Shown in pieces: positions 51,323 through 58,337 of a stretch of DNA of 64,000 nucleotides. This stretch comes from Meiothermus sp. Lineage in GTDB: Bacteria > Deinococcota > Deinococci > Deinococcales > Thermaceae. The position numbers and the translations under genes were made by a program. The notes beneath the pieces were generated by a model. The model was not told the origin of the DNA. It searched no databases and saw only the letters and a list, made by a program, of their open reading frames with translations. Location: positions 496,001 through 560,000 of the forward strand of contig NZ_BPIM01000001.1 of assembly GCF_026004115.1 (NCBI RefSeq), read 5' to 3'. Every line of letters begins with the position of its first letter. The stretch's first letter is position 1.

Positions 51323-51723
51323 GGCACCACCTCCCAGGTGCCCTCGAGTTGCACCGCTTGTGCTAAGGTTTGCAGTACCGTGCTGTTGCGCTGGGCCAGC
51401 ACCACTAGCTGCTGCAGCCGCTCTTGGGGTGCTGGGCTTTGTAGATGTAAATTGTATTGGATCTGCATCAGGGTAGGGGGCTTGTCCTGTCGGGTAGCTT
51501 CTAGTTTCACCCATGCGCCATCAAGTGGAATTTGCGAGGCCTTGGCCACAAACTGTAAACCCGTGAGCAAGCAGGCTCCTGCCGCCGCTAGTAGCGTCTC
51601 CACTGGGTTGAAGCCTGCTTCCGTGTCAGCCCGGCGGGCCCCTAGCTCTAGCGTATAAGAGCGAACAGAGGCCCGTGCATGCTGTGAATCTATCCGTTCA
51701 ACCCGAACTTGATAAGTTTGCAC
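51319..51723 (-). CDS. OsmC-family protein with one active-site cysteine
   Basis: A 134-residue OsmC/Ohr-fold protein. The first family Cys is present (C51 in AAAGACLLTGL), but the second, usually in a CPV motif, is replaced by Ser (S114 in RNSTVLQTL). Proteins with both Cys act as thiol peroxidases; one-Cys members have other, largely unknown roles, some in persulfide or sulfur metabolism. It is 8 bp downstream of the DsrE-like gene and coupled to tauE. Here the sulfur context favours reactive sulfur handling over organic peroxide removal. Confidence 0.87.
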   Translation of the reverse strand: MQTYQVRVERIDSQHARASVRSYTLELGARRADTEAGFNPVETLLAAAGACLLTGLQFVAKASQIPLDGAWVKLEATRQDKPPTLMQIQYNLHLQSPAPQERLQQLVVLAQRNSTVLQTLAQAVQLEGTWEVVP

Positions 51724-51731
51724 ACTCCCTC

Positions 51732-52076
51732 CTAGAAGCTTATGACCGTTGCGCCCTCAAGGGCATATTCCACAAACTTGTCCCGTGCGTAGGCCAGCCG
51801 AAAGCCCCGCTGCTTGAAAGATTCCTCAGCGCCTAGTGCCTTGGCAGTGTTCAAGCATGTATAGACCGGTACTCCCGCTGCAATAAGCCCATCCAGGGTT
51901 GCGTTGTAGTCTTCTAGGGCCGGGTTCAAAAGAGCCCTTTCAGCCGGACCAAAGATATACACCTCCAGATCTACAGCCCGTTCTTGCATCACCTGGCGAA
52001 TCCGCTCAGCAACATGCGAGCCCGCCCCTAGTGAGCTTTCGTCGGCGTGGAAAACGTGAATCACTACTTTTCTCAT
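51732..52076 (-). CDS. DsrE/DsrF-like sulfur-relay protein
   Basis: A 114-residue DsrE-fold protein from ATG 52076 (AAGGAG upstream). Short alpha/beta subunits of this family carry persulfide on a conserved Cys; here the single candidate is in PVYTCLNTAKALG (about 70-82). The start KVVIHVFHAD and the FGPAERALLN loop fit the family. It is the first gene of the three-gene operon dsrE-osmC-tauE, opposite the arsR-type gene and controlled by a palindromic site in the shared promoter region. Confidence 0.82.
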   Translation of the reverse strand: MRKVVIHVFHADESSLGAGSHVAERIRQVMQERAVDLEVYIFGPAERALLNPALEDYNATLDGLIAAGVPVYTCLNTAKALGAEESFKQRGFRLAYARDKFVEYALEGATVISF

Positions 52077-52109
52077 CTTTTGTCTCCTTTTTACATCAAC
52101 CATCCTTGA

Positions 52110-52196
52110 TTCAATACTTATTGAAGTATATTGCGCACGCCCTGGTAGCGCAAGGACATCTGTCGGCTTGACCCGGCCAAAGCGAGTCGTTAGACT
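52110..52196. promoter_or_regulatory. Divergent promoters and operator of the arsR / dsrE-osmC-tauE unit
   Basis: Minus strand (dsrE): TTGCGC (52153-52148), a 17-bp spacer and TATACT (52130-52125). Plus strand (arsR): TTGACC (52168-52173), a 17-bp spacer and TAGACT (52191-52196). The perfect palindrome TTCAATA-CT-TATTGAA (52110-52125), overlapped by ATACTT-ATTG-AAGTAT (52114-52129), covers the dsrE -10 and start point, the expected position for an ArsR-type repressor. Confidence 0.8.
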
Positions 52197-52202
52197 CGCA
52201 TC

Positions 52203-52517
52203 GTGAACAATTCAATCAACATTGATGTAATGGTGCAAGGCTATCAGGCCTTGGCGGATCCAACGCGTTTGCGGATCTTGAAGCTACTTGAACATAGCAC
52301 GCACTGCGTATGCGAAATCCAAGCAGGGCTAAGAGATATCGCCCCTAATCTATTGTCCCACCACCTGCGGGTGCTGCGCGAGGCCGGGCTGGTACATGCC
52401 CTCAGGCGAGGGCGCTGGATTGACTACTCGTTGAACGAAGCAACCCTGAAGCAGCTTCGCGAGGCCATACCCCAACCCCAGGCCCATTCCACTTTGTGCA
52501 CCTGTGAGGCGTTATGA
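52203..52517 (+). CDS. ArsR/SmtB-family repressor with paired cysteines
   Basis: A 104-residue winged-helix regulator. The DNA-recognition region is LLSHHLRVLREAGLV (50-64). C35 and C37 in HCVCEIQ match the alpha-3 CVC sensor of arsenic/antimony ArsR proteins, and a second pair, C99 and C101, lies at the C-terminus (LCTCEAL). It could sense As(III), a soft metal, or reactive sulfur species. GTG 52203 is 7 bp from the -10, so the mRNA is predicted leaderless. It is divergent from the sulfur operon and overlaps the following broken gene by 4 bp. Confidence 0.92.
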   Translation: MNNSINIDVMVQGYQALADPTRLRILKLLEHSTHCVCEIQAGLRDIAPNLLSHHLRVLREAGLVHALRRGRWIDYSLNEATLKQLREAIPQPQAHSTLCTCEAL

Positions 52518-52741
52518 ACAGCGTACCGCTAAGGCGAACCTCTCTCTGGCTGACGGTAGGGCGGGCGGCCCTGGAACGCATGCGTAAACCCCTCGAGGTG
52601 TAAAAAATCACCGAAATCCCGGAGATACTGGCCTATGGCGTGGTGCAGACCCCGGCACTGGTGGTAGGAGAAAAGGTTCTGGTGGCCGGGTTTGTGCCCT
52701 CATCTCGGCAGATTCAGGAGATGCTTCAGGGCAAAGTCTAG
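52514..52741 (+). pseudogene. Degraded small thioredoxin-like gene
   Basis: After arsR, an ATG in the ATGA overlap opens a frame that ends at TAA 52601. Reading through that stop gives a typical C-terminus of the small 'redox-active disulfide' thioredoxin family: KITEIPEILAYGVVQTPALV then VGEKVLVAGFVPSSRQIQEM, ending at TAG 52739-52741. The TAA would be GAA (Glu) by a single base change (LEVEKITEI). The N-terminal part lacks the family's CxxC, so it has degraded further. A gene of this kind beside arsR is common in arsenic loci. The last bases overlap the end of the convergent antiporter gene. Confidence 0.75.
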
Positions 52742-53664
52742 GCCAGGCCGCTGATCTCGAGGATAAACAGCGCATACATCACCAAAAACAGCATGCCCTC
52801 CCAGCTCGAGATACGCCTGTCCTGCACCAGTAAATAAAACAAAAGCGAAGCACCCACCACAAAGGGCAGGGCAAACCCCGTAAGTTCGGGCGGCGCCTTG
52901 ACCGTACCATAGACAGCCCCCGCCCCCACCACCACCAGCGCATTGAACACACAAGAGCCCAGGATGTTGCCCACCGCCAGCGAGGCTTTGCCCTGCCGAG
53001 CGGCGGTAATGCTCACCACCAGCTCGGGCAGGGTTGTGCCCAGGGCCAGAACCGTAACGGCCACAATGGCCGTTGGCACGCCCAGGACAGTGGCCAGACC
53101 CTGGAGGCTGTTCACCGTCCATTCGGCCCCGAAGTAGATGCCCACTGCGCTGAGCGCCACCTGCACCATATCGCGCAGGGCAATGGGGGGGCGCACTGCA
53201 CCGTCGGGCCCGCTGCTACCTTCTTTCAGCAAATAGGCCACATAGACCCCGTAGACAGCCAGCAAGCATAGGCCCTCGACCCGGCCCACTATCCCATCCG
53301 ACATCGCCACCCCCAACACAAAAGCCGAACCCACCAGAAAGTGCAGGTCAATGGCGATATAGGCCTCGCCCAGGTATACCGGTCGTAGCACCGAAAACAC
53401 CGTGCTGACCCCCAAAATCAGGAGCAGATTGGAAACGTTAGCCCCCAGCACGTTGCCGCTCACTATCTGGGAGACCCCCTGGCTTACCGAAAAAAGCCCG
53501 GTGATGAGTTCGGGCAGTGAAGTACCCACGCCCACGATAATCACGCCCACCATAAAGCCGGAAAGACCCAAAGCCAGGCCGATACGCTCGGCAGCCCCTG
53601 TAAACAAGCGCGCCGCCAGCAGCAGCAAAGCCAGACTGCCAACAAAGGTAAGCAATAGCAACAT
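52738..53664 (-). CDS. CaCA-family Na+/Ca2+ (or cation/proton) antiporter
   Basis: A 308-residue membrane protein with two homologous five-helix halves. Each half has the alpha-repeat ion site: GTSLPELITGLFSV with GNVLGANVSNLLLILGVS, and GTTLPELVVSITAARQG with GNILGSCVFNALVVVGA. This is the YrbG/CaxA-like layout. It probably exports Ca2+ or another cation. The gene is transcribed towards the arsR side and is followed upstream by repeat copy 5. There is no evidence linking it functionally to the arsenic and sulfur genes around it. Confidence 0.92.
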   Translation of the reverse strand: MLLLLTFVGSLALLLLAARLFTGAAERIGLALGLSGFMVGVIIVGVGTSLPELITGLFSVSQGVSQIVSGNVLGANVSNLLLILGVSTVFSVLRPVYLGEAYIAIDLHFLVGSAFVLGVAMSDGIVGRVEGLCLLAVYGVYVAYLLKEGSSGPDGAVRPPIALRDMVQVALSAVGIYFGAEWTVNSLQGLATVLGVPTAIVAVTVLALGTTLPELVVSITAARQGKASLAVGNILGSCVFNALVVVGAGAVYGTVKAPPELTGFALPFVVGASLLFYLLVQDRRISSWEGMLFLVMYALFILEISGLA

Positions 53665-53727
53665 AGGGCCTCCTCAAAGCACCATACCCAAAAGCCTCGA
53701 GCAGGTGCAATGTAGCGGGTCGGCCTC

Positions 53728-53886
53728 ATACCAGATTCGGTTAGTTCGTCACCAAAGGGTGACGAACTAACCCGACCGAAGGGAGACGCTTTCTTCGCCG
53801 ACCGACAGGGAGGGGTGTGCTCTAGGATTCAAAAAGACAGCCTCTGGTGTTTTTGGTTTTGCAAACTGTCTTTTTGAATCCGGTAT
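53728..53886 (+). repeat. Modular intergenic repeat, copy 5 (best-preserved short form A-C-D)
   Basis: A 159-bp element bounded by ATACCAGATTC and GAATCCGGTAT. It has two perfect hairpins: GGTTAGTTCGTCACC / GGTGACGAACTAACC (53739-53753, 53758-53772) and GGATTCAAAAAGACAG / CTGTCTTTTTGAATCC (53825-53840, 53866-53881). In the 342-bp gap between the antiporter and the Cys-rich protein gene nothing else is recognisable. Confidence 0.92.
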
Positions 53887-54006
53887 CACCACCCCTGGGC
53901 TGGCTCATGCGATAGCGCATGCCTCGGCAGCTCGGCAGCAAGGGTGCCGGGAAAGGGCCATCTATTTATCGCCTGGATTCGTAGCAAAAAAAGTGCGATT
54001 TTCTGG

Positions 54007-54225
54007 TCACGCGCTGCAGCCGCCCTCGGCGCAAGACTGCTCTTGCTGTTTGGGGGGGCAGGGCACGTCGCCGTAACTACAAAACACGCAACAGTCACCC
54101 GGCTTGGGCCGCATCCAGAAGCCGCAGTAGGAACACACGTAAAAATGCTGGCAGGCCTCGGTGGGCATAGTCAGGGTCTCCTGCCGGTGGCAGGAGGGAC
54201 AGGTAAGGGTGGAGGTGGGGATCAT
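54007..54225 (-). CDS. Small cysteine-rich metal-binding-type protein (GDCCVFCSYG)
   Basis: A 72-residue protein with twelve Cys. An N-terminal zinc-ribbon-like part (CPSC ... CSYC, about 9-34) is followed by the striking GDCCVFCSYGDVPCPPKQ (about 43-60) and a Cys-containing tail (CAEGGC). I do not know a proven function. The start overlaps the stop of the upstream ArsR gene (ATGA), so the two are made together, and the cluster lies beside arsenite oxidase. I infer metal(loid) binding. Confidence 0.75.
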   Translation of the reverse strand: MIPTSTLTCPSCHRQETLTMPTEACQHFYVCSYCGFWMRPKPGDCCVFCSYGDVPCPPKQQEQSCAEGGCSA

Positions 54226-54569
54226 CGGGCGCGCTCGAGCCGGTGCAAGCGGTGGGAGGTGCGGAGGGTCTCGAGGTCGTGCAAGAGCCCCTCGAGGCCT
54301 GCGGGCTGCAGCCGGTAGTACGACCAGCGCCCAGCCCTTACCACTTCAATCAGACCGGCCTCTCGCAGCACCTTAAGGTGGTGGCTTACCGTGGGAGCAG
54401 CCAAACCCAAACGTTCTTGCAAGTGACAGAAGCAAGCCCCCAAAGCTGCACCGCAGCGGGGGTCGCGCACGGTGTGCTCGTCGGGTAACTCGGCCAGCAG
54501 GCGCACCAGGCGCAAGCGTGCTGGGTCGGCCAGGGCTTTCAGGCGAGCAATTGCCAGTTCATCGTTCAC
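54222..54569 (-). CDS. ArsR-family repressor with Cys triad
   Basis: A 115-residue winged-helix regulator from GTG 54569. Recognition helix: APTVSHHLKVLREAGLI (58-74). Candidate ligands are C39, C46 and C48 (RCGAALGACFCHLQ), an arrangement found in As(III)-responsive ArsR proteins. TACACT lies 7 bp upstream of the GTG (leaderless-type spacing). It is divergent from aioBA across 375 bp, where a 9-bp inverted repeat adjoins the aioB promoter, so it is a good candidate regulator of arsenite oxidase and of its own operon. Confidence 0.9.
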   Translation of the reverse strand: MNDELAIARLKALADPARLRLVRLLAELPDEHTVRDPRCGAALGACFCHLQERLGLAAPTVSHHLKVLREAGLIEVVRAGRWSYYRLQPAGLEGLLHDLETLRTSHRLHRLERAR

Positions 54570-54835
54570 AAAAGGTAGTGTAGCTCAAAACCAGCCAGGC
54601 CTCCAGCATTAGGGGCCTTACCGCAATCTATAGGGGCAGAACCCGTTTCATTGCAGCCATCGCTGTTTTTCAACAAAAGTTTGTCCCTTCAGTCAAAATA
54701 TAAAACTTCCTTTGGCTTGCGAAAAGCAGAGCTTATAAGTAGCCTAACTTGTCGCCCTGGATAAACAGATGCGCCGCAAAGAAAACCCTCTGCAACGGCA
54801 TTTTGGCCGAGACAATCGGTCTTTGGCGTACATCT

Positions 54836-54890
54836 CGTGTCGCACATTGATGCAACACGATATTGACATTCATCGGCACTGTTCGATAAT
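54836..54890 (+). promoter_or_regulatory. aioB promoter with adjacent palindrome
   Basis: TTGACA (54863-54868), a 16-bp spacer and GATAAT (54885-54890). CGTGTCGCA / TGCAACACG (54836-54844, 54851-54859) is a 9-bp inverted repeat with one mismatch that ends 3 bp before the -35. AAGGAGG precedes the aioB ATG. The rest of the 375-bp gap (54570-54835) shows no gene. Confidence 0.75.
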
Positions 54891-54944
54891 AATAAAACCT
54901 GTCCAAAAAGTACCAAACGGACACCTCTAAGGAGGAAATAAATT

Positions 54945-55424
54945 ATGGTTGTAAGCCGTAGACGCGTCGTGCAGGTTTTGGGTGGGGTCACTATGGCCTC
55001 GCTAACCGGTGCGGGTAAGGCCCAGTTCTGGTTCGCCCCCAGTCTGACCTACCCGGCCATCAAGGTTGGCAACGTCAACAGCCTCAAAAACAACGAGCCG
55101 GTCTATTTCAATTACCCCGATGCCCGCTCCCAGGGCATTCTGGTCAAGCTGGGGCGCCCTGCTATCGGCGGGGTGGGCCGCGAGCGGGATATTGTGGCCT
55201 TCTCGGCCGCCTGTACCCACATGGGCTGCGGGGTGCAGTACAAGGGTGGGCGGTTTCTCTGCCCCTGCCACTACTCCATGTTCGACCCGGCCAAAGCCGC
55301 AGCGGTTTACCAGGGCTTAGCCAGCACCGGACTGCCGCAAATTCAGCTCGGAATCGCACAAAACGGAGATATTTTTGCCAGGGCGGTCAACGGCCTGATC
55401 TGGGGCCGGGCCCGCAACATCTGA
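54945..55424 (+). CDS. aioB: Arsenite oxidase small (Rieske) subunit
   Basis: Carries a high-potential [2Fe-2S] cluster that takes electrons from AioA. It has 159 residues and a Tat-type signal (VVSRRRVVQVLGGVTMASL). Cluster ligands C90, H92, C106 and H109 lie in CTHMGC and CPCHYS; the disulfide pair C95/C108 is present. Tat export carries the AioA partner, which has no signal, to the periplasm. AAGGAGG is 9 bp before the ATG. The order aioB-aioA is the usual one. Confidence 0.96.
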   Translation: MVVSRRRVVQVLGGVTMASLTGAGKAQFWFAPSLTYPAIKVGNVNSLKNNEPVYFNYPDARSQGILVKLGRPAIGGVGRERDIVAFSAACTHMGCGVQYKGGRFLCPCHYSMFDPAKAAAVYQGLASTGLPQIQLGIAQNGDIFARAVNGLIWGRARNI

Positions 55425-55434
55425 GGGAGGGAAC

Positions 55435-58014
55435 ATGTCTAATATCGGTCGTCGAGATGCACTGCCCATTCCCCCCACCAACGCAGAAGTAAAAAACACG
55501 GTATGCCAGTACTGCACGGTGGGCTGCGGTTACAAGGTATACACCTGGCCGGTCGGCGCCCAGGGGGGCCTGGCCGCCAATCAGAACGCCTTTGGGGTGG
55601 ACCTGCGCAACCCCCAAAACCCCCTGGGTGGCCTGGTCTATACCGAGACCATGCACTCCATCGTGACCCGCAAGGATGGGCGTCAGTACCACGTGGTGAT
55701 CGTGCCGGCCAGCGACTCGCCCATTAACTTTAAGCGCGACCATTCCTCGCGCGGGGCCACCAACGCCGTGGCCACCTGGAGCGACGCCCGCGCTACCCAA
55801 GAGCGGCTCAAGTACCCCCTGCTGCGCATGGGCGACCAGTTCCAGGTCATCACCTGGGACGAGGCCCTCGCCATTCTGGCCGGGGTTGCCAAAGGCATCC
55901 GCGACAAGGACGGCAACGACGACAACATTGCCGTAAAAGCCTTCGACCACGGGGGCTCGGGAGCCGGTTTCGAAAACAACTGGGGTGTGGGTAGTTTGTT
56001 CTTCAAGGGCTTTAGCGTCAAACACATCGCCATCCACAACCGCCCGGCCTACAACTCCGAGGTCTGGGGTAGCCGCGAGCGGGGCGTGCACGAACTCAAC
56101 TACGACGCCATCGACGCCCGCCTGGCCGATACCATCGTGCTCTGGGGCGCCAACCCCTACGAGACGGCCAGCGTCTTCTACACCGAGCACATGCAGCCCA
56201 ACATTCAGGGAGCCACCCTGGAGGAAAAGCAGCGCAACCTGAGCCGCGGCGAGCCGGTCGAGGCCGGCTACATGATTGTGGTTGACCCCCGCCGCACCAG
56301 CAGCCTGACCATTGCCGAAAATATCGCCAAAGACCGTACCTTGCACCTCAGGCCCAACCTGGGCACCGACTACATCCTGGCCAACGCCATCGCGCGGGTG
56401 ATGTGGGAGCGCAAGTACTACAATCAGCGCTTCCTGGAAACCCGCACCGACATGGCCAAGTTTGAGGAGTACAAGGAAAAAAGCCTCAAAGTCGGTACCC
56501 CCTATGCCCAGTTCATGGCCGAGGTGGAGCGCATCACCGGGGTACGCCGCGCCGACATCGAGAAAGCAGCCGACTGGATTGCCAAACCCAAGGCCGGTGG
56601 TTTTGCCCGTCGTACCCTGACCATCTACGAAAAGGGCATCATCTGGAACATGAAGAACTACGACCAGGTTGCGGCCATTGTGCAGATGGCGGTACTGGGG
56701 AACAATGTGGGGCGGGCCGGTACCGGCTGCGGTCGCCTGGGCGGGCACCAGGAGGGCTATGTGCGTCCCCCCTCCCCCACCCCGGGCTCGATCTACAACG
56801 GCGGGCCGCCTGTTAACGTAGACAAATACCTGACCGACGGCAAGGGCAAGCTCTACTGGGTCATCGGCACCAATCCCTACCTCTCCACACCCAACAACCA
56901 GCTCTTCCGCAAGCGCATCCGCGAACGCACCAAGGCCCTCTCGGACTTCCTGGGGCAGTCGGGTGAGCCGGGTACCACGCAGGAGTGGGTTGCCAAAATC
57001 CTGGAAGGTCTGGATGCTACGGGCGGCCTGTTCATGGTGGTGCAGGATTTGTATCTGATTCATACTGCCCAGGACGCACATCTGGTACTCCCCGCGAGCG
57101 CCTGGGGCGAAGCCAATCAGACCTCGATAAACTGCAACAGCCGTTTGTTGCGCTTGTACGAAAAGTTCATGGACCCACCAGGCCAGGCCAAGCAAGACTG
57201 GGAAATCTGCAAGCTAATGGGCCTCAAGATGGCCGAGCTGTACCGCGCCGAAGGCAAGGAAGAGGAGGCCAAGCGTTTCGAGTTTGGCAAGAACTGGCGC
57301 ACCGACGAGGATGTCTTCCTGGACGGGGGCAACTCCTACCCCAACAACGCCATCCCGGCCAGCGAGGAAGCCACCCTGCCGGCCGAGTGCTACAAAGGGG
57401 TTACGTACGCCTTCTTGCGTCAGGTTGGGCAGCAGGGCATCCGTACCCCGGTGCGCGTAGAAAATGGCAAACCGGTGGGCACCCTGCGGCGCTACAGCGT
57501 GAAGTTTGGCACCAAAGACGGCAAGTTTAGCTGGTATGGAACCGACGACTGGGAAGGCTACCCCGAAGAGGTGGCGAAATACCTTCAGGGCGAGATGGCC
57601 CAGAAGTACCCCTTCTGGATGACCACCGGGCGGGCCCAGGCCATCTGGCAGACCATGTACAACGACCGCTTCCTGCCAGAAAAAATGAACACCCTGCCCA
57701 TGCCCTACATCGAGATCCACCCCCAGGACGCCCAGCGCCTTGGCTTGCGTGGCGGGGATCTGGCCCAGGTCTGGAACGAAGAGGGCAACGGTACGTTCCT
57801 GGTCTACGTTACCGATGCGGTACGGCCGGGTATGATTTTTGCCTTGCAGTACCACCACCTCGGCACTTCCAACAGCATGACCCCGGGATACACCGATCCC
57901 AAGACCACCATCCCCTGGTATAAAGGCACCCGCGTGGCCATCCGCAAGGTACGCGGTGCCCTGCCCGACCTGCAGAACAGCACCAGCTTCCTGCAGCAAA
58001 ACAAGTTTGATTAA
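55435..58014 (+). CDS. aioA: Arsenite oxidase large molybdopterin subunit
   Basis: Oxidises arsenite to less toxic arsenate, feeding electrons to AioB and then a cytochrome. The 859-residue length is normal. The [3Fe-4S] motif has C24, C27 and C31 (CQYCTVGC) with no fourth Cys, which is diagnostic of AioA. GCGRLGGHQEGYVRPP is a signature of the active-site funnel, and the C-terminal bis-MGD domain is complete (MTTGRAQAIWQTMYNDRFLP). GGGAGGGAAC precedes the ATG 10 bp after aioB. Its cofactor requires MobA, which is encoded at 27.1-27.7 kb. Confidence 0.97.
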   Translation: MSNIGRRDALPIPPTNAEVKNTVCQYCTVGCGYKVYTWPVGAQGGLAANQNAFGVDLRNPQNPLGGLVYTETMHSIVTRKDGRQYHVVIVPASDSPINFKRDHSSRGATNAVATWSDARATQERLKYPLLRMGDQFQVITWDEALAILAGVAKGIRDKDGNDDNIAVKAFDHGGSGAGFENNWGVGSLFFKGFSVKHIAIHNRPAYNSEVWGSRERGVHELNYDAIDARLADTIVLWGANPYETASVFYTEHMQPNIQGATLEEKQRNLSRGEPVEAGYMIVVDPRRTSSLTIAENIAKDRTLHLRPNLGTDYILANAIARVMWERKYYNQRFLETRTDMAKFEEYKEKSLKVGTPYAQFMAEVERITGVRRADIEKAADWIAKPKAGGFARRTLTIYEKGIIWNMKNYDQVAAIVQMAVLGNNVGRAGTGCGRLGGHQEGYVRPPSPTPGSIYNGGPPVNVDKYLTDGKGKLYWVIGTNPYLSTPNNQLFRKRIRERTKALSDFLGQSGEPGTTQEWVAKILEGLDATGGLFMVVQDLYLIHTAQDAHLVLPASAWGEANQTSINCNSRLLRLYEKFMDPPGQAKQDWEICKLMGLKMAELYRAEGKEEEAKRFEFGKNWRTDEDVFLDGGNSYPNNAIPASEEATLPAECYKGVTYAFLRQVGQQGIRTPVRVENGKPVGTLRRYSVKFGTKDGKFSWYGTDDWEGYPEEVAKYLQGEMAQKYPFWMTTGRAQAIWQTMYNDRFLPEKMNTLPMPYIEIHPQDAQRLGLRGGDLAQVWNEEGNGTFLVYVTDAVRPGMIFALQYHHLGTSNSMTPGYTDPKTTIPWYKGTRVAIRKVRGALPDLQNSTSFLQQNKFD

Positions 58015-58026
58015 GCCTCTATCCTG

Positions 58027-58055
58027 TACCCGCCTCCAAAATCTGGGGGCGGGTA
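58027..58055 (+). other. Hairpin after aioA overlapping a -10 element
   Basis: The arms TACCCGCC / GGCGGGTA (58027-58034, 58048-58055) form a stem with no T-run. TATACT (58054-58059) at its right edge is 8 bp from the next ATG, so the site may combine RNA end formation and a new near-leaderless promoter. Confidence 0.5.
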
Positions 58056-58067
58056 TACTTGCGCCAG

Positions 58068-58337
58068 ATGAAAAGCCTCGAGCAACGTGTCCGCGACTTT
58101 TTAAACCGACCCCTCCCCGACGAGGTGGCCCTCCACTACGAACCCGACTCCCTCACCGAAGTGTTTCTCAACACCTTTGTCCAGGGTCAGCCGCTGGATG
58201 CAGCTCTGGTACAGATGGGCAAAATTTGTCTGAGTCAAATGGATCAGACCATTGCGCAGGTAAGCACCGAGCCCGCGCGGGAATACTTCATCGAGTGTCG
58301 GAAATTGCTAACCGAGGTGTTGCAAACCGTGATGTGA
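58068..58337 (+). CDS. Small hypothetical protein
   Basis: An 89-residue, mostly helical soluble protein from ATG 58068 (MKSLEQRVRDFLNRPLPDEV), with no signal or membrane helix. I do not recognise the family. The codon pattern is normal for this genome, and TATACT 8 bp upstream may be its promoter. Its last 30 bp overlap the 3' end of convergent mnmA. No functional link to aioBA can be shown. Confidence 0.6.
   Translation: MKSLEQRVRDFLNRPLPDEVALHYEPDSLTEVFLNTFVQGQPLDAALVQMGKICLSQMDQTIAQVSTEPAREYFIECRKLLTEVLQTVM

Noticed and set aside
55387-57195. Long open frame antisense to aioA (602 codons)
   Set aside because: It mirrors the strong GC3 bias of aioA; the residues are Gly/Val/His-rich without a domain, and the sense strand carries a complete known enzyme.
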